A stretch of DNA of 64,000 nt from CBDCCV01 sp965215025 (GTDB lineage: Bacteria > Bacteroidota > Rhodothermia > Rhodothermales > Salinibacteraceae): contig CBDCCV010000002.1 of the NCBI GenBank assembly GCA_965215025.1, positions 1,302,001-1,366,000 on the forward strand. The letters run 5' to 3'. The notes beneath the pieces are model-generated. The model did not search any database. It had not been told where the DNA came from and saw only the letters and a program-made list of their open reading frames with translations. The translations under genes were made by a program, and so were the position numbers. Every line of letters starts with the position of its first letter. Position 1 is the stretch's first letter. Below, one piece after another: positions 44,153 to 52,798 of the stretch.

Positions 44153-44974
44153 TCATCCGTCTGTCGTCGTCCCGCCTCGGCCGAGCCATTCGTAGATGAG
44201 GATGCCGGCGGAGACGGCCACGTTGAGCGACTCGGTGCCTGCCGTGGCGCCCTGCCGCTTGGCCGCGCCGGGGATCATCACGCGCGCGTCGAGCGCGGAG
44301 CGGACGCCGCCGGAGAGGCCGTGCGCCTCGCTGCCGAGGACGAGCGCCGAGGGCCGCTGCGCCGGCACGGGCGGATGCCACGCGGCCGCCGGCACGCCGT
44401 TGAGGTCGGCGCCGTAGAGGGCGAAGCCGCCTCGGCGGAGCGCTCCGAGGAGCGCGGCCACGTCGGGCGTGCGGGCAAGGCGGAGGTCCCAGTGCCCGCC
44501 CATGGCAGCGCGGGCCACCTTCGGGTTGAAGAAGCCCGCCGTGCCGGGGCCGCCGACTACGGCCTCGGCGCCGAACCACGCCGCCGTGCGCAAGAGCGTG
44601 CCCACGTTGCCGGGGTCCTGCACGCCATCGAGGATGAGCACGGAGCGGCAGCGCAGGAGGTCAGCTTCCTCGGCCAGCGCGGTGCGGGCGACGGCGAGGA
44701 CGCCCTGGCTCGTCTCCACGTCGGAGAGGGCGGCGAGGTCGCTTTCGGAGACGGTGTAGACGGGCGCCTCGGCTTTTTCGAGCACGGCGCTAAGGGCGGG
44801 ATCGGCCTGCGCGGCCTCGGTGGCGAGGACGTCCACGAGCGGCGCACCGGCCTCGACGGCGGACGTCACGGCGCGGCGGCCTTCGACGAGCATCTGCCCG
44901 AGACGTTGGCGGTGCTTCCGCTGCGTGAGCGAGGCGATCTCTTTACGGCGGCGGTTGGTGAGCCGGTCGGGCAT
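44153..44974 (-). CDS. TrmH/SpoU family RNA 2'-O-methyltransferase
   Basis: From ATG 44974 (MPDRLTNRRRKEIASLTQRK) the 273-residue protein has an N-terminal substrate-binding domain (RLGQMLVEGRRAVTSAVEAG) and a SPOUT domain with the three motifs: LILDGVQDPGNVGTLLRTA, ALVLGSEAHGLS and IPGAAKRQGATAGTESLNVAVSAGILIYE. The deep trefoil knot binds S-adenosylmethionine and the enzyme methylates ribose in rRNA or tRNA (RlmB/TsnR-like). The longer open frame upstream of 44974 lies antisense to the next gene and is not used. Confidence 0.9.
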   Translation of the reverse strand: MPDRLTNRRRKEIASLTQRKHRQRLGQMLVEGRRAVTSAVEAGAPLVDVLATEAAQADPALSAVLEKAEAPVYTVSESDLAALSDVETSQGVLAVARTALAEEADLLRCRSVLILDGVQDPGNVGTLLRTAAWFGAEAVVGGPGTAGFFNPKVARAAMGGHWDLRLARTPDVAALLGALRRGGFALYGADLNGVPAAAWHPPVPAQRPSALVLGSEAHGLSGGVRSALDARVMIPGAAKRQGATAGTESLNVAVSAGILIYEWLGRGGTTTDG

Positions 44975-45028
44975 CTGCGGAGGAAGCGGGTGGGAGAACG
45001 GGGGCGGAGCATCTGCGGAAGCTACTCG

Positions 45029-46756
45029 TTGGCGTGGAGAAACCGAAGCGACCCGCTGGCATCCTGCATCTCTGTGCTCAGGCTTTTTTCTGCGCTCTTT
45101 TCGGCGCTGCTTCTCAGCGCGTGCGCTAACCCCGTGCAGCCGAGCGGCGGCCCGCGCGACGAAACGCCGCCCGCTATCGCCGAGTCCGATCCGGAGCCGG
45201 GCGCTACGAGCGTCCGCCCGGAGGCCGTGCGGCTCGTCTTCTCCGAGTACGTCGCGCCCGAGTCGCTCCCGCAGGCGCTCTCGGTGGCGCCCGCGTTTGA
45301 CCAGCCGCTCGAGTACGACTGGGACGGGCGCGCCGTCGAGATCGAGTTCCCCGAGCCGCTGCGCGAGAACACGACCTACCTCCTCACCCTCGGCACGGAG
45401 CTGCGTGACACGCGCGGTGTGGCGCTCCAGGAGCCGATCACCTTCGCTTTTTCCACTGGGCCGACCATCAACCGAGGCCGCATCGAAGGGCGCGTGGTAG
45501 AGGCCGGGACGGGCGGCGGCCTCGGCGGCCTGGACGTGTACGCCTACGCCGCGCCCGACTCCACCGCGCCGAACTCTTTGCCCGAGCGCCCGGCTTACCG
45601 CACGCAAACCGGCCCGGACGGCGCCTTCGCCTTCGACTACCTGGCCGAGGAGCCGTTCTACGTCGTCGCCCTGCGCGACCAAAACCGCAACCGCCAGCCC
45701 GATCCGCTCGAAGCCTTTGCCGTGCCGCCGCGCCCGGTGATCCGCGCCGACTCGTCCGCACCGGCGGTGGCGGAGCCGTGGATCGCCGCCGTGCGGGACA
45801 CGCTCGCGCCGGAGCTTTTGCGCGTGCAGCCGCTCTCCGAAAACCGCCTTACCGCCCGCTTCGATGAGCCGGTGCGCCTAGCCCGACGGCAGGCCGGCGC
45901 GTGGGCGGTGGACGACTCGCTGGCTGACGAAGCGCGCGCCGTCCGCGCCGTCTACCAGCGCGCAGGCGCACCGCAGCAGGTCTTCCTCGAAACCGATGCG
46001 CTCGCGCCCACCCTGCACCGCCTGCGCGTGGCCGCCGGCGCCGTGGTGGACACCACCGGCACGCCGCTCCCGGCCACCACGGCCCGCTTCACTCCGCCCG
46101 CCGCCGCCGACACCGCCCGCGCGCGCTTTGCCGGCTTCGTCCCGCCCGCGCGCCGCGCCGACAGCCTCGGCACGCTGCTTTTGCCCGGCGCCGCGCCCGG
46201 CGTGGCGCTGAGCCAGCCCGTGGACTCGGCACGCCTAGCCGGCCTCGTCAGCGCGCAGGACACGGCGGGCCGCGCGCGGTCTTTCAGCCTCGAAACCTCC
46301 GACGGCACGACGTACCGCCTGGCGCTGGACCCGCCGCTCGCGCCGGGCGAGGCCGTGCGCATCGGCTTTGACGCGCGCCGGCCCCAGGCGCCGTCGGACA
46401 CGCTCTACCGGCAGCTTTTCCGACGCATTTCCGCGCGCGAGCTGGGCGAGATCAGCGGCTTCGTGACCGGAGCGGACACCGCCGGCGCCGTCGTCGTAGA
46501 ACTCTACCCAACGGGCGGCGCCCTGCGCGTGGAGCGCCGCACCGCGCAGGCCGGCCCGGACGGGCGCTTCCTCTTCGGCGATCTGCCGGAAGGCGCCTTC
46601 CGCTTCCGCGCCTTCGTGGACCGCGACGGCGACGGCCGCTGGAGTCCCGGCCACATCGCCCCGTACCGCCCCGCCGAACCCCTCCTCTGGACCGCCGAGC
46701 CGACCGAGAGCCGCCCCCGCTGGGAAACCGTCCTGCCCGACACGCTCCGATTTTAG
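45029..46756 (+). CDS. Ig-like (Big_5/SbsA) domain lipoprotein
   Basis: Start at TTG 45029 is favoured by a GGAAG box 7 nt upstream; GTG 45074 would give a shorter, more classical signal. Either way the signal ends in a lipobox (FSALLLSAC). The mature protein begins DETPPAIAESDPEPGATSVR and VRLVFSEYVAPESLPQALSV, the standard opening of bacterial Ig-like Big_5 proteins, followed by a carboxypeptidase-like beta domain (GRIEGRVVEAGTG, PDGAFAFDYLAEEPFYVVAL) and a repeat of it at the C-terminus (GPDGRFLFGDLPEGAFRFR). This family is conserved in Bacteroidota and thought to be a cell-envelope lipoprotein; its exact role is unknown. Confidence 0.8.
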   Translation: MAWRNRSDPLASCISVLRLFSALFSALLLSACANPVQPSGGPRDETPPAIAESDPEPGATSVRPEAVRLVFSEYVAPESLPQALSVAPAFDQPLEYDWDGRAVEIEFPEPLRENTTYLLTLGTELRDTRGVALQEPITFAFSTGPTINRGRIEGRVVEAGTGGGLGGLDVYAYAAPDSTAPNSLPERPAYRTQTGPDGAFAFDYLAEEPFYVVALRDQNRNRQPDPLEAFAVPPRPVIRADSSAPAVAEPWIAAVRDTLAPELLRVQPLSENRLTARFDEPVRLARRQAGAWAVDDSLADEARAVRAVYQRAGAPQQVFLETDALAPTLHRLRVAAGAVVDTTGTPLPATTARFTPPAAADTARARFAGFVPPARRADSLGTLLLPGAAPGVALSQPVDSARLAGLVSAQDTAGRARSFSLETSDGTTYRLALDPPLAPGEAVRIGFDARRPQAPSDTLYRQLFRRISARELGEISGFVTGADTAGAVVVELYPTGGALRVERRTAQAGPDGRFLFGDLPEGAFRFRAFVDRDGDGRWSPGHIAPYRPAEPLLWTAEPTESRPRWETVLPDTLRF

Positions 46757-46806
46757 ATTTCTGATTCTGGATTTTCGACTGCCCTTCCGCGCAGCACGCC
46801 GATAGC

Positions 46807-48477
46807 ATGAACGCCCCCTCTCCCTCTTCCCCGTTCCCCCTTCCCCAAACGCAGCCCGTCCTCACCGCCGAGGCCATGCGCGCGGCGGACCGCTTCACCA
46901 TCGAGGACTACGGGCTGCCCGGCTTCACGCTCATGGAATCGGCCGGGCGGGCGGCGGCGGACGCCATCGCGCAGCGCTTCGGGCCGATGGGCGGGCGGGC
47001 GGTGGCCGTCTTCTGCGGCGCGGGCAACAACGGCGGCGACGGCCTCGTGGTCGCGCGCCAGCTTTTCGCCCGAGGCGCGCACGTCCGCGTCGTGCTCATG
47101 GACACGGAAAACCTCGGCGAGGACCCAGCGCGCAACCTCCGGCTCCTGGAGCATCTGGTCGAGGAAGATCCCGAGGGCGGCGCGCGCCTGCGCCTCGTCC
47201 GCTTCGAGAACCTGCGCCAGCTTTCGGCGCAGCGCCCGGCCCATCTGCACATCGACGCGCTCCTGGGCACCGGCCTCACGAGCGAGCTGCGCGATCCCAT
47301 CCGCAGCGTCGTGCGCTGGCTGAACGAGCAGGCGGTGCCCGTGGCCGCGCTCGACCTCCCCACCGGCCTCCACAGCGACACGGGACAGGTCCTGGGCGAG
47401 GCCGTCCGCGCCCGCCTCACGGTGACGATGGCTGCGCGCAAGGCCGGGCTGCTTTTGGGCGAGGGGCCGCAGCGGGCGGGCCGCGTCGAGGTGGCCGAGA
47501 TCGGCATTCCTCGGATGGCGCTCCGCCGTGTCATCGAAGAACACGACGGCTGCGCCCGCCGCCTCACCAACGACGCCGTGCGCGCCTGGCTGCCCCGCCG
47601 CGCCCCGGACGCGCACAAGTACAGCGTGGGCCTGGCGCTCGTGGTGGCCGGGACGCCGGGGATGACGGGCGCGCCGATCATGGCCGCCTCGGCCGCCGCG
47701 CGCGCGGGGGCCGGCTACGTGGCCTGCGCCTGCCACGAAAGCACGCAGGCCACGCTCGCGGGCCGCTTTACCGCCATCACCACGATCCCGCTCCCCGCCT
47801 CCTCCGGCGCCTCCGCCCAAGGCCACGGCCTCGACCCCGAAGGCGCGATGGCCGCGCTCGAAGAACGCCTCGGCAAGGCGCGCGCGCTGCTCGTCGGCCC
47901 CGGCCTCGGGCGGCATCCGCAGACGCAAGCCTTCGTCCGCCGTCTGCTCGTGCGCGCCAACCTCCCCGCCGTCATCGACGCCGATGGGCTGAACGCCATC
48001 AGCGGCGACTGGCTGGCCGAGCACGCCCCGCGCGAAGACGCGCCCCGGTGGATCTTGACGCCGCACGCGGGCGAGTTCATGCGCCTCGTCGGCGAGGACG
48101 AGGTGGACCTCACGGACCGCATCCGTGTGGCGCAGCGGTACGCGCAGCGGTGGCGGAGCGTGCTGCTGCTCAAGGGGATGCCCAGCGTGGTGGCCGCCCC
48201 CGAGGGCCGCGCCTTCGTGGCGGCGGTGGCGGAGCCGGCCCTCGCCACCGCCGGCACGGGCGACGTCCTGGCCGGCCTCTGCACGGGCCTCCTCGCGCAG
48301 GGCCTCACGCCCTTGCGCGCCGCCCTCTGCGGCCTCCACCTCGGCGGGGCCGCCGCCGAGCACTACATCCGCCACCGCGGCGACAGGCGCTCGATGACCG
48401 CTGAGGACCTCATCGCCGAGATCCCGCGCGCCCTCCGTGACCGCTTCCGCCCCGACGGCAGGGACGACGGACGATAG
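46807..48477 (+). CDS. nnr: Bifunctional NAD(P)HX epimerase/dehydratase
   Basis: A 556-residue fusion. The N-terminal YjeF_N domain (about 20-240) has MRAADRFTIEDYGLPGFTLM and VFCGAGNNGGDGLVVARQL and acts as the epimerase of damaged NAD(P)H hydrates. The C-terminal ribokinase-like domain (about 265-545) carries VGLALVVAGTPGMTGAPIMA, VIDADGLNAISGDW, WILTPHAGEFMRL and ATAGTGDVLAGLCTGLL and performs ATP/ADP-dependent dehydration of the S form. This fusion is the usual bacterial arrangement. It starts 50 bp after the Ig-like lipoprotein gene in the same direction. Confidence 0.92.
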   Translation: MNAPSPSSPFPLPQTQPVLTAEAMRAADRFTIEDYGLPGFTLMESAGRAAADAIAQRFGPMGGRAVAVFCGAGNNGGDGLVVARQLFARGAHVRVVLMDTENLGEDPARNLRLLEHLVEEDPEGGARLRLVRFENLRQLSAQRPAHLHIDALLGTGLTSELRDPIRSVVRWLNEQAVPVAALDLPTGLHSDTGQVLGEAVRARLTVTMAARKAGLLLGEGPQRAGRVEVAEIGIPRMALRRVIEEHDGCARRLTNDAVRAWLPRRAPDAHKYSVGLALVVAGTPGMTGAPIMAASAAARAGAGYVACACHESTQATLAGRFTAITTIPLPASSGASAQGHGLDPEGAMAALEERLGKARALLVGPGLGRHPQTQAFVRRLLVRANLPAVIDADGLNAISGDWLAEHAPREDAPRWILTPHAGEFMRLVGEDEVDLTDRIRVAQRYAQRWRSVLLLKGMPSVVAAPEGRAFVAAVAEPALATAGTGDVLAGLCTGLLAQGLTPLRAALCGLHLGGAAAEHYIRHRGDRRSMTAEDLIAEIPRALRDRFRPDGRDDGR

Positions 48478-48497
48478 ACAACCGACGACGCCTTCCG
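48456..48497. repeat. GAC-word repeat at gene end
   Basis: GACGGCAGGGACGACGGACG is followed by GACAACCGACGACG, spanning the 3' end of the preceding gene and the short gap. The words match those of the intergenic hairpins at 44085-44170 and 54108-54200. Confidence 0.35.
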
Positions 48498-48512
48498 CGC
48501 GCCCGATCTGCT

Positions 48513-48905
48513 ATGATCCCCCCTTCGCAATCTACCACCCGGCGCGCGACGCGCCTTCTTCCCCGCCTGCTCGCCATCGCATGGACGCTTGGCATCGTGG
48601 CCGCGTGCACGGTGCCGGGGAGCAGTCTGCCGTCGTCGAGCCTCTTTACCTTCGACAAGCTCGCGCACTTCGTCCTTTTTGCCGGGTTTGGAGTGCTGTG
48701 GATGCGCGCGCTCAGCCGCCCGCTCCTCCGACGCGCGCTGTGGGTGGGCGCTGCGGGCCTCGCCTTCGCCGTCTGCACCGAGGTGTACCAGGGCCTCCTC
48801 CCCTTCGAGCGCGCGCCCGATGTGTACGATGCCCTCGCCGACGCCCTCGGCGTGCTCACAGCCGTGGCGCTCTACAGCTTATGGCACGCGCGCCGGCAGG
48901 CGTGA
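48513..48905 (+). CDS. VanZ-family membrane protein
   Basis: A 130-residue protein with four predicted hydrophobic segments (LLAIAWTLGIVAACTV, HFVLFAGFGVLWMRAL, ALWVGAAGLAFAVCTEVY, ALADALGVLTAVALYSLW). The pattern FDKLAHFVLFAGFG and EVYQGLLPFERAPDVYDALA is typical of VanZ-like proteins (K-x-x-H, E-x-Q, D-x-x-D-x-x-A-D). VanZ homologs are widespread in the envelope; apart from a link to teicoplanin resistance in enterococci, the biochemical role is unclear. It lies 35 bp after the NAD(P)HX enzyme gene. Confidence 0.85.
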   Translation: MIPPSQSTTRRATRLLPRLLAIAWTLGIVAACTVPGSSLPSSSLFTFDKLAHFVLFAGFGVLWMRALSRPLLRRALWVGAAGLAFAVCTEVYQGLLPFERAPDVYDALADALGVLTAVALYSLWHARRQA

Positions 48906-49039
48906 ACCGCATCCGCATCTTTTTTGGACTTCATCGAAACCCAACGGAAACGGCCTGTGTTACAGCCCTCCGAACCCTTCTTGCAGGTCCGGCGGCTTTC
49001 CGCCCGGCCCCATCTTCCGCCCGTTGACCCTGAACCGCC

Positions 49040-49702
49040 ATGGCTTTACGAAAAACGGACAGCGCCGACATGCGCAAGCGCTACCCGATCTACGTCGAGA
49101 TCGGGATGATCGTGACGCTTCTCCTCCTCATCGCCGCCTTCCGGATCAACTTCCAGACCGAGTCGGACTTCCAGGCCGTCATGACGGAGCAGGAGACCGT
49201 GCAGATCGAGGAGGTGCAGCAGACGCAGCAGCAGCAGAAGCCGCCGCCGCCGCCCAAGCCTCCGGTCCCCGTTGAGGTGCCCAACGACCAGGTGCTCGAG
49301 GAAGAGCAGGTGGACTTCGACGCCACGCTCGACTTTGATGAAGCGCTTGAGGAACCCGAGGCGCCCCCGCCCGCTCCTGAAGAGGAAGAGGAGCAGGAGC
49401 CGGAAGTCTTCATGGTTGTAGAGGAAGATCCCGAACTCATCGGCGGCCTCAAAGGGCTTCAAGAAGAGGTCGAGTACCCCGAGTTCGCCCGCAAGGCCGG
49501 CATCGAAGGCCGCGTCTTCGTCCAGTTCATCGTGGACGAGAACGGCAACGTCACGCAGCCGACGGTCCTGCGCAGCCCGCACAAGCTCTTGAGCGAGGAG
49601 GCCCTGCGCGTGATCCGCGAGGCGAAGTTCAAGCCCGGCAAGCAGCGCGGCAAATCCGTGAAGGTGAAGATGAGCCTCCCGGTCACCTTCGCCCTGCGCT
49701 AA
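49040..49702 (+). CDS. tonB: Energy transducer TonB
   Basis: A 220-residue TonB protein. It has an N-terminal inner-membrane helix (EIGMIVTLLLLIAAF, about residues 20-35), a Pro/Glu-rich periplasmic spacer (QQKPPPPPKPPVPVEVP, then acidic EEPEAPPPAPEEEEEQEPE) and the C-terminal TonB fold (YPEFARKAGIEGRVFVQFIV, NGNVTQPTVLRSP, LSEEALRVIREAKFKPGKQR). TonB couples the proton-motive force to outer-membrane transporters such as the SusC protein of this window. ExbB/ExbD are not adjacent. A strong terminator follows 30 bp downstream. Confidence 0.92.
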   Translation: MALRKTDSADMRKRYPIYVEIGMIVTLLLLIAAFRINFQTESDFQAVMTEQETVQIEEVQQTQQQQKPPPPPKPPVPVEVPNDQVLEEEQVDFDATLDFDEALEEPEAPPPAPEEEEEQEPEVFMVVEEDPELIGGLKGLQEEVEYPEFARKAGIEGRVFVQFIVDENGNVTQPTVLRSPHKLLSEEALRVIREAKFKPGKQRGKSVKVKMSLPVTFALR

Positions 49703-49731
49703 GCGCCGCAGCATTCTTTTTCCAGCAAACA

Positions 49732-49770
49732 AAAGCCCCTCCGCCGTTTTAGGCAGAGGGGCTTTCTTTG
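49732..49770 (+). terminator. Rho-independent terminator after tonB
   Basis: The inverted repeat AAAGCCCCTC ... GAGGGGCTTT (49732-49741 and 49756-49765) encloses a 14-nt loop and ends in CTTTG. Because the A-run precedes and the T-run follows the stem, it could also serve genes on the minus strand (rpiA ends at 49859). Confidence 0.8.
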
Positions 49771-49858
49771 TGGCGCACCATCTTCGTTCGCAGCGATGCC
49801 GCCACCCCGAGCGTAGGGGTACGGCGCTGCCGTGCCCAGCGAACCGCGACGCGGCCCC

Positions 49859-50551
49859 CTACCGCCGCCGGTGTTCCACCGAGCCATCGGATTGGCCGAT
49901 GAGCACGTCCGTTGCCATCCCCAGAAACAGCCCGTGGCCCAGGACGCCGGGCAGCGCCTGAATGGCCTCGGCCAGCGTCGCCGCGTCCTCGATGCCGCCC
50001 GCAAACCGCGCGTCGATCACAAAGAGGCCCTGATCCGTGACGACGGGGCCATCCTTCTTCTCGGCCATGCGCAGCGCCGGTTCCGCGCCGAGGCCGGCGA
50101 GCGCGCGCCGCACCGGCGCCACGGCCATCGGCATCACCTCGACGGGGACGGGCGCCGTCAGGCCCAGCCGGGCGACTTCCTTCGACGGATCGGCCAGAAC
50201 GACAAAGCGCTCGGCCTGCGCGGCAACGACCTTCTCGCGCGTGTGCGCCGCCCCGCCGCCTTTGATGAGATCGAGCGCCGCATCGAACTCGTCCGCCCCG
50301 TCGAGGTCGAGGTCGAGCCTTTCGACGTCGTCAAGCGTGACGAGTGGGATGTCCGCTTCGCGCGCAAGCTGCTCGGCGGCGTACGATGTGGGCACGCCGC
50401 GGATGGAGAGGTTTTCTTCGCGCACGCGCCGCCCGAGCGCCCGGATGGCAAACGCCGTCGTCGAGCCGGTGCCGAGGCCGAGGCGCATTCCGCTTTCAAC
50501 GAGCGCGGCTCCGGCCTCGCCGGCGGCTTGCTTGGCTTCGTCTTGGCTCAT
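49859..50551 (-). CDS. rpiA: Ribose-5-phosphate isomerase A
   Basis: A 230-residue RpiA. Family motifs in order are LGLGTGSTTAFAIRALG (phosphate loop), ALDLIKGGGAAHTREKVVAA with the catalytic glutamate/lysine region preceded by LDGADEFD, and VMPMAVAPVRRALAGLG, followed by VVTDQGLFVIDARF. The length matches the family. The enzyme interconverts ribose 5-phosphate and ribulose 5-phosphate in the non-oxidative pentose phosphate pathway. It ends 90 bp from the shared terminator after tonB and starts 62 bp from the duplicated permease fragment. Confidence 0.95.
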   Translation of the reverse strand: MSQDEAKQAAGEAGAALVESGMRLGLGTGSTTAFAIRALGRRVREENLSIRGVPTSYAAEQLAREADIPLVTLDDVERLDLDLDGADEFDAALDLIKGGGAAHTREKVVAAQAERFVVLADPSKEVARLGLTAPVPVEVMPMAVAPVRRALAGLGAEPALRMAEKKDGPVVTDQGLFVIDARFAGGIEDAATLAEAIQALPGVLGHGLFLGMATDVLIGQSDGSVEHRRR

Positions 50552-50611
50552 GCACTCGCTGGTTTGACGCTGAATGTTGGAACGTTAAACGTACGAACGC
50601 GCGTTGCCAAA

Positions 50612-50741
50612 CTCACTCATACCTAAGCGACTCGATGGGGTCGAGGCGAGCGGCTTTCCAGGCCGGGTAGCCGCCGAAGACGAGGGCGATGCCCGTCACG
50701 GCCACGACGCCGCCGATGGCCCATGCCCACGGGAAGGCTGC
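50612..50741 (-). repeat. 130-bp direct repeat, copy 1 (duplicated end of the ABC permease gene)
   Basis: This segment is about 96% identical to 51461-51590. On the minus strand it encodes the final 42 residues of the permease (AAFPWAWAIGGVVAVTGIAL to LDPIESLRYE and stop at 50613), but has no upstream gene body. It is separated from the intact gene by the toxin-antitoxin insert. Confidence 0.9.
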
Positions 50742-50782
50742 GCTGAGTTGGCATTCTTCGTCGCGTGCCGTACCCTGTTGGC

Positions 50783-51217
50783 ATGGGTACGCCGGAGCCG
50801 CAGGTTGTCATCGACACCAACGTCATGCACTCGGGTCTGCGCTCGCGGCGCGGGTATGCCTTTCGGCTCTTGCAACTCGTGGGTACGGGACGCTTCGAGA
50901 TCAACCTGTCGGTCCCGCTCGTCCTGGAGTATGAGGAGGTGCTCCTTCGGGAAGAGCCAGACCTCTACGTCGGCCCGGATGTCATTGGAAACGTGATCGA
51001 CTTCCACTGCCGCGTGGCCCGCCGCCACCGCATCTTCTATCTGTGGCGCCCTTTCCTGGCCGACGCCGATGACGAGATGGTGCTGGAGCTTGCCGTCGCT
51101 GCCGGCTGCTCACGCATCATCACCTACAACAAAAACGACTTCGAGGGGGTAGAAGTGTTCGGCATCCGCGCCATCGAGCCGGGCGCGTTCCTGGAAGAAA
51201 TTGGAGAAGCCTCATGA
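50783..51217 (+). CDS. PIN-domain toxin of inserted toxin-antitoxin module
   Basis: From ATG 50783 (a GTG at 50765 is also in frame) the 144-residue protein shows a PIN domain: PQVVIDTNVMHSGLRSRRGY with the first acidic residue, NLSVPLVLEYEEVLLREEPD, FLADADDEMVLELAVAAGCS and RIITYNKNDFEGVE. It belongs to the COG1569-like toxin family but differs clearly from the PIN protein at 41459. The order is toxin first, overlapping the antitoxin by ATGA (51214-51217). The pair lies on the strand opposite to the permease gene whose 3' end it interrupts. Confidence 0.83.
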   Translation: MGTPEPQVVIDTNVMHSGLRSRRGYAFRLLQLVGTGRFEINLSVPLVLEYEEVLLREEPDLYVGPDVIGNVIDFHCRVARRHRIFYLWRPFLADADDEMVLELAVAAGCSRIITYNKNDFEGVEVFGIRAIEPGAFLEEIGEAS

Positions 51218-51456
51218 GCACGCTCAACGTCAATTTGCCGAACTCGCTGCTGCGCAAACTCAAGGAGCTTTCCGAGCAGGAAGGCATCGCGCCGGACCAG
51301 TTCATTGCCACGGCGGTGGCCGAGAAGATGTCAGCGCTTCTGACGGAGGACTACCTAAACGAGCGCGCCCGGCGGGGCAGCCGGGAAAGGTATGAGCAAG
51401 CGCTCTCTGAGGTGCCGGACATCGAACCGGAGGAGGAACGCGACCGCATCGAATAG
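51214..51456 (+). CDS. Antitoxin of inserted PIN module
   Basis: An 80-residue protein with a ribbon-helix-helix-like start (LNVNLPNSLLRKLKELSEQE, then APDQFIATAVAEKMSALL). This resembles Arc/MetJ-type antitoxins, here followed by an acidic tail (SEVPDIEPEEERDRIE) that could wrap the toxin. It begins inside the toxin stop codon, so the two are translationally coupled. It ends 4 bp before copy 2 of the 130-bp direct repeat. Confidence 0.8.
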   Translation: MSTLNVNLPNSLLRKLKELSEQEGIAPDQFIATAVAEKMSALLTEDYLNERARRGSRERYEQALSEVPDIEPEEERDRIE

Positions 51457-51460
51457 CGCC

Positions 51461-51590
51461 CTCACTCATACCTGAGCGACTCGATGGGGTCGAGGCGGGC
51501 GGCTTTCCAGGCCGGGTAGCCGCCGAAGACGAGGGCGATGCCCGTCACGGCCACGACGCCCCCGATGGCCCACGCCCACGGGAAGGCCGC
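51461..51590 (-). repeat. 130-bp direct repeat, copy 2 (3' end of the intact permease gene)
   Basis: This copy forms the natural 3' end of the ABC permease gene at 51462-52688. About five substitutions separate it from copy 1 (50612-50741), several at silent codon positions (for example AAG/GAG at the Leu codon and CC/GCC changes). Confidence 0.9.
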
Positions 51591-52688
51591 CGAGATATCA
51601 AAATACACCGCCACGAGGTTGCCGAACAACGCGCCGAGCGCAATCCCCAGAAGCCCGCCGATCTGGCACAGGAAGAACGCCTCCAGCAAGAACTGCCGCA
51701 TGATGTCGCGCTGCTTCGCGCCCACGGCCTTGCGGATGCCGATCTCGCGCGTCCGCTCCGTCACGGAGACGAGCATGATGTTCATGATCCCGATGCCGGC
51801 GGCCAAGAGGGCGATGAGGCCGATGCCCGCGCCGCCGGCCGTCAAGGCGCCCGTAAAGGCGTCGAACTGCCGCTGAATCGAGTCGTTCGACTCCAGCTCG
51901 AAGTCGTTGGGCTGGCCCGGCCCCACCTTGCGGATGACGCGCATGTGGCTGATGACCTCCTGCTTCGCCGGCGCCACCTGCTGCAAGCTCGCCGTGCGGA
52001 TGCTCACGTCGGCGATGTTGCGCCCGCCGTCGCCGTACGCGCTCATCAGATAGGTGATGGGCGCCATGACGCGGTTGTCCGGGTTGTAGCCCAGGAAGCT
52101 CCCCTTCTCCTCCAGGACGCCCACCACGCGCAGCCGCACGCGCCCGATGGTGATGTCCTTGCCCAGCGGCGTCTCGTTGGGAAAGAGCACGTCGGCCACC
52201 TCGGAGCCTAAGAGCGCCACGGGGCGGGCGTACTGGAGGTCCTCGGCGGTGAAGGCGCGGCCGGCGGCCAGCTCGAAGCCGTAGTTCCCCAGGAAGTGCT
52301 CGTCGGCGCCGAAGAGCATCACGCTCGGCTCGGTCTCGCGGCCGGCGTAGCGCGTTTTCTGGATCCAGTCGAAGTCCTCGAAGAGGCTCACGGTGAGGCC
52401 GTCGCCGGCCATGCGCTTGAGCCGCTCGGCCTGCTCGTAGGTGATGGCCGGCGCAGCGGCCTCGGAGCGCCGCCCGCCCTCGCCGCCCTGCTGCCTTTCG
52501 ATGGAGAACGTCGAGGAGCCGTAGATCTGCAAGGACTCCTCGAAGTAGACGTCGATCACCTCCACGGCCGTCACGGCCGAGATCACGGCAAAGACGCCGA
52601 TCACCATCCCTAAGAGCGTGAGCGCCGAGCGCAGCTTGCTCGCCCTCAGCGCGCCGAGCGCCATCCGAAAAGCTTCGAGAATGTTCAT
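51462..52688 (-). CDS. MacB-type ABC transporter permease
   Basis: From ATG 52688 the 408-residue protein has an N-terminal helix (LRSALTLLGMVIGVFAVISA), a large periplasmic domain (MacB_PCD) with SSTFSIERQQGG and ARPVALLGSEVADVLF, and three C-terminal helices with the FtsX signature VSVTERTREIGIRKAVGAKQ and AWKAARLDPIESLRYE. Such permeases work with a separate ATPase in lipoprotein release, mechanotransmission or macrolide/peptide export; no ATPase gene is adjacent. The longer frame upstream of 52688 lies in a purine-rich spacer. The 3' end is the target of the duplication described under findings. Confidence 0.88.
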   Translation of the reverse strand: MNILEAFRMALGALRASKLRSALTLLGMVIGVFAVISAVTAVEVIDVYFEESLQIYGSSTFSIERQQGGEGGRRSEAAAPAITYEQAERLKRMAGDGLTVSLFEDFDWIQKTRYAGRETEPSVMLFGADEHFLGNYGFELAAGRAFTAEDLQYARPVALLGSEVADVLFPNETPLGKDITIGRVRLRVVGVLEEKGSFLGYNPDNRVMAPITYLMSAYGDGGRNIADVSIRTASLQQVAPAKQEVISHMRVIRKVGPGQPNDFELESNDSIQRQFDAFTGALTAGGAGIGLIALLAAGIGIMNIMLVSVTERTREIGIRKAVGAKQRDIMRQFLLEAFFLCQIGGLLGIALGALFGNLVAVYFDISAAFPWAWAIGGVVAVTGIALVFGGYPAWKAARLDPIESLRYE

Positions 52689-52798
52689 TTCGGTGAAAGG
52701 ATGAATGGAGGAAAGGATGAGGGGACGCAGGCTGGAATGGAGAGAGACAGGCAGGGGCAGGCCATCCGCTCTTCCCTTCCTCTCATCCACTCAAAAGC

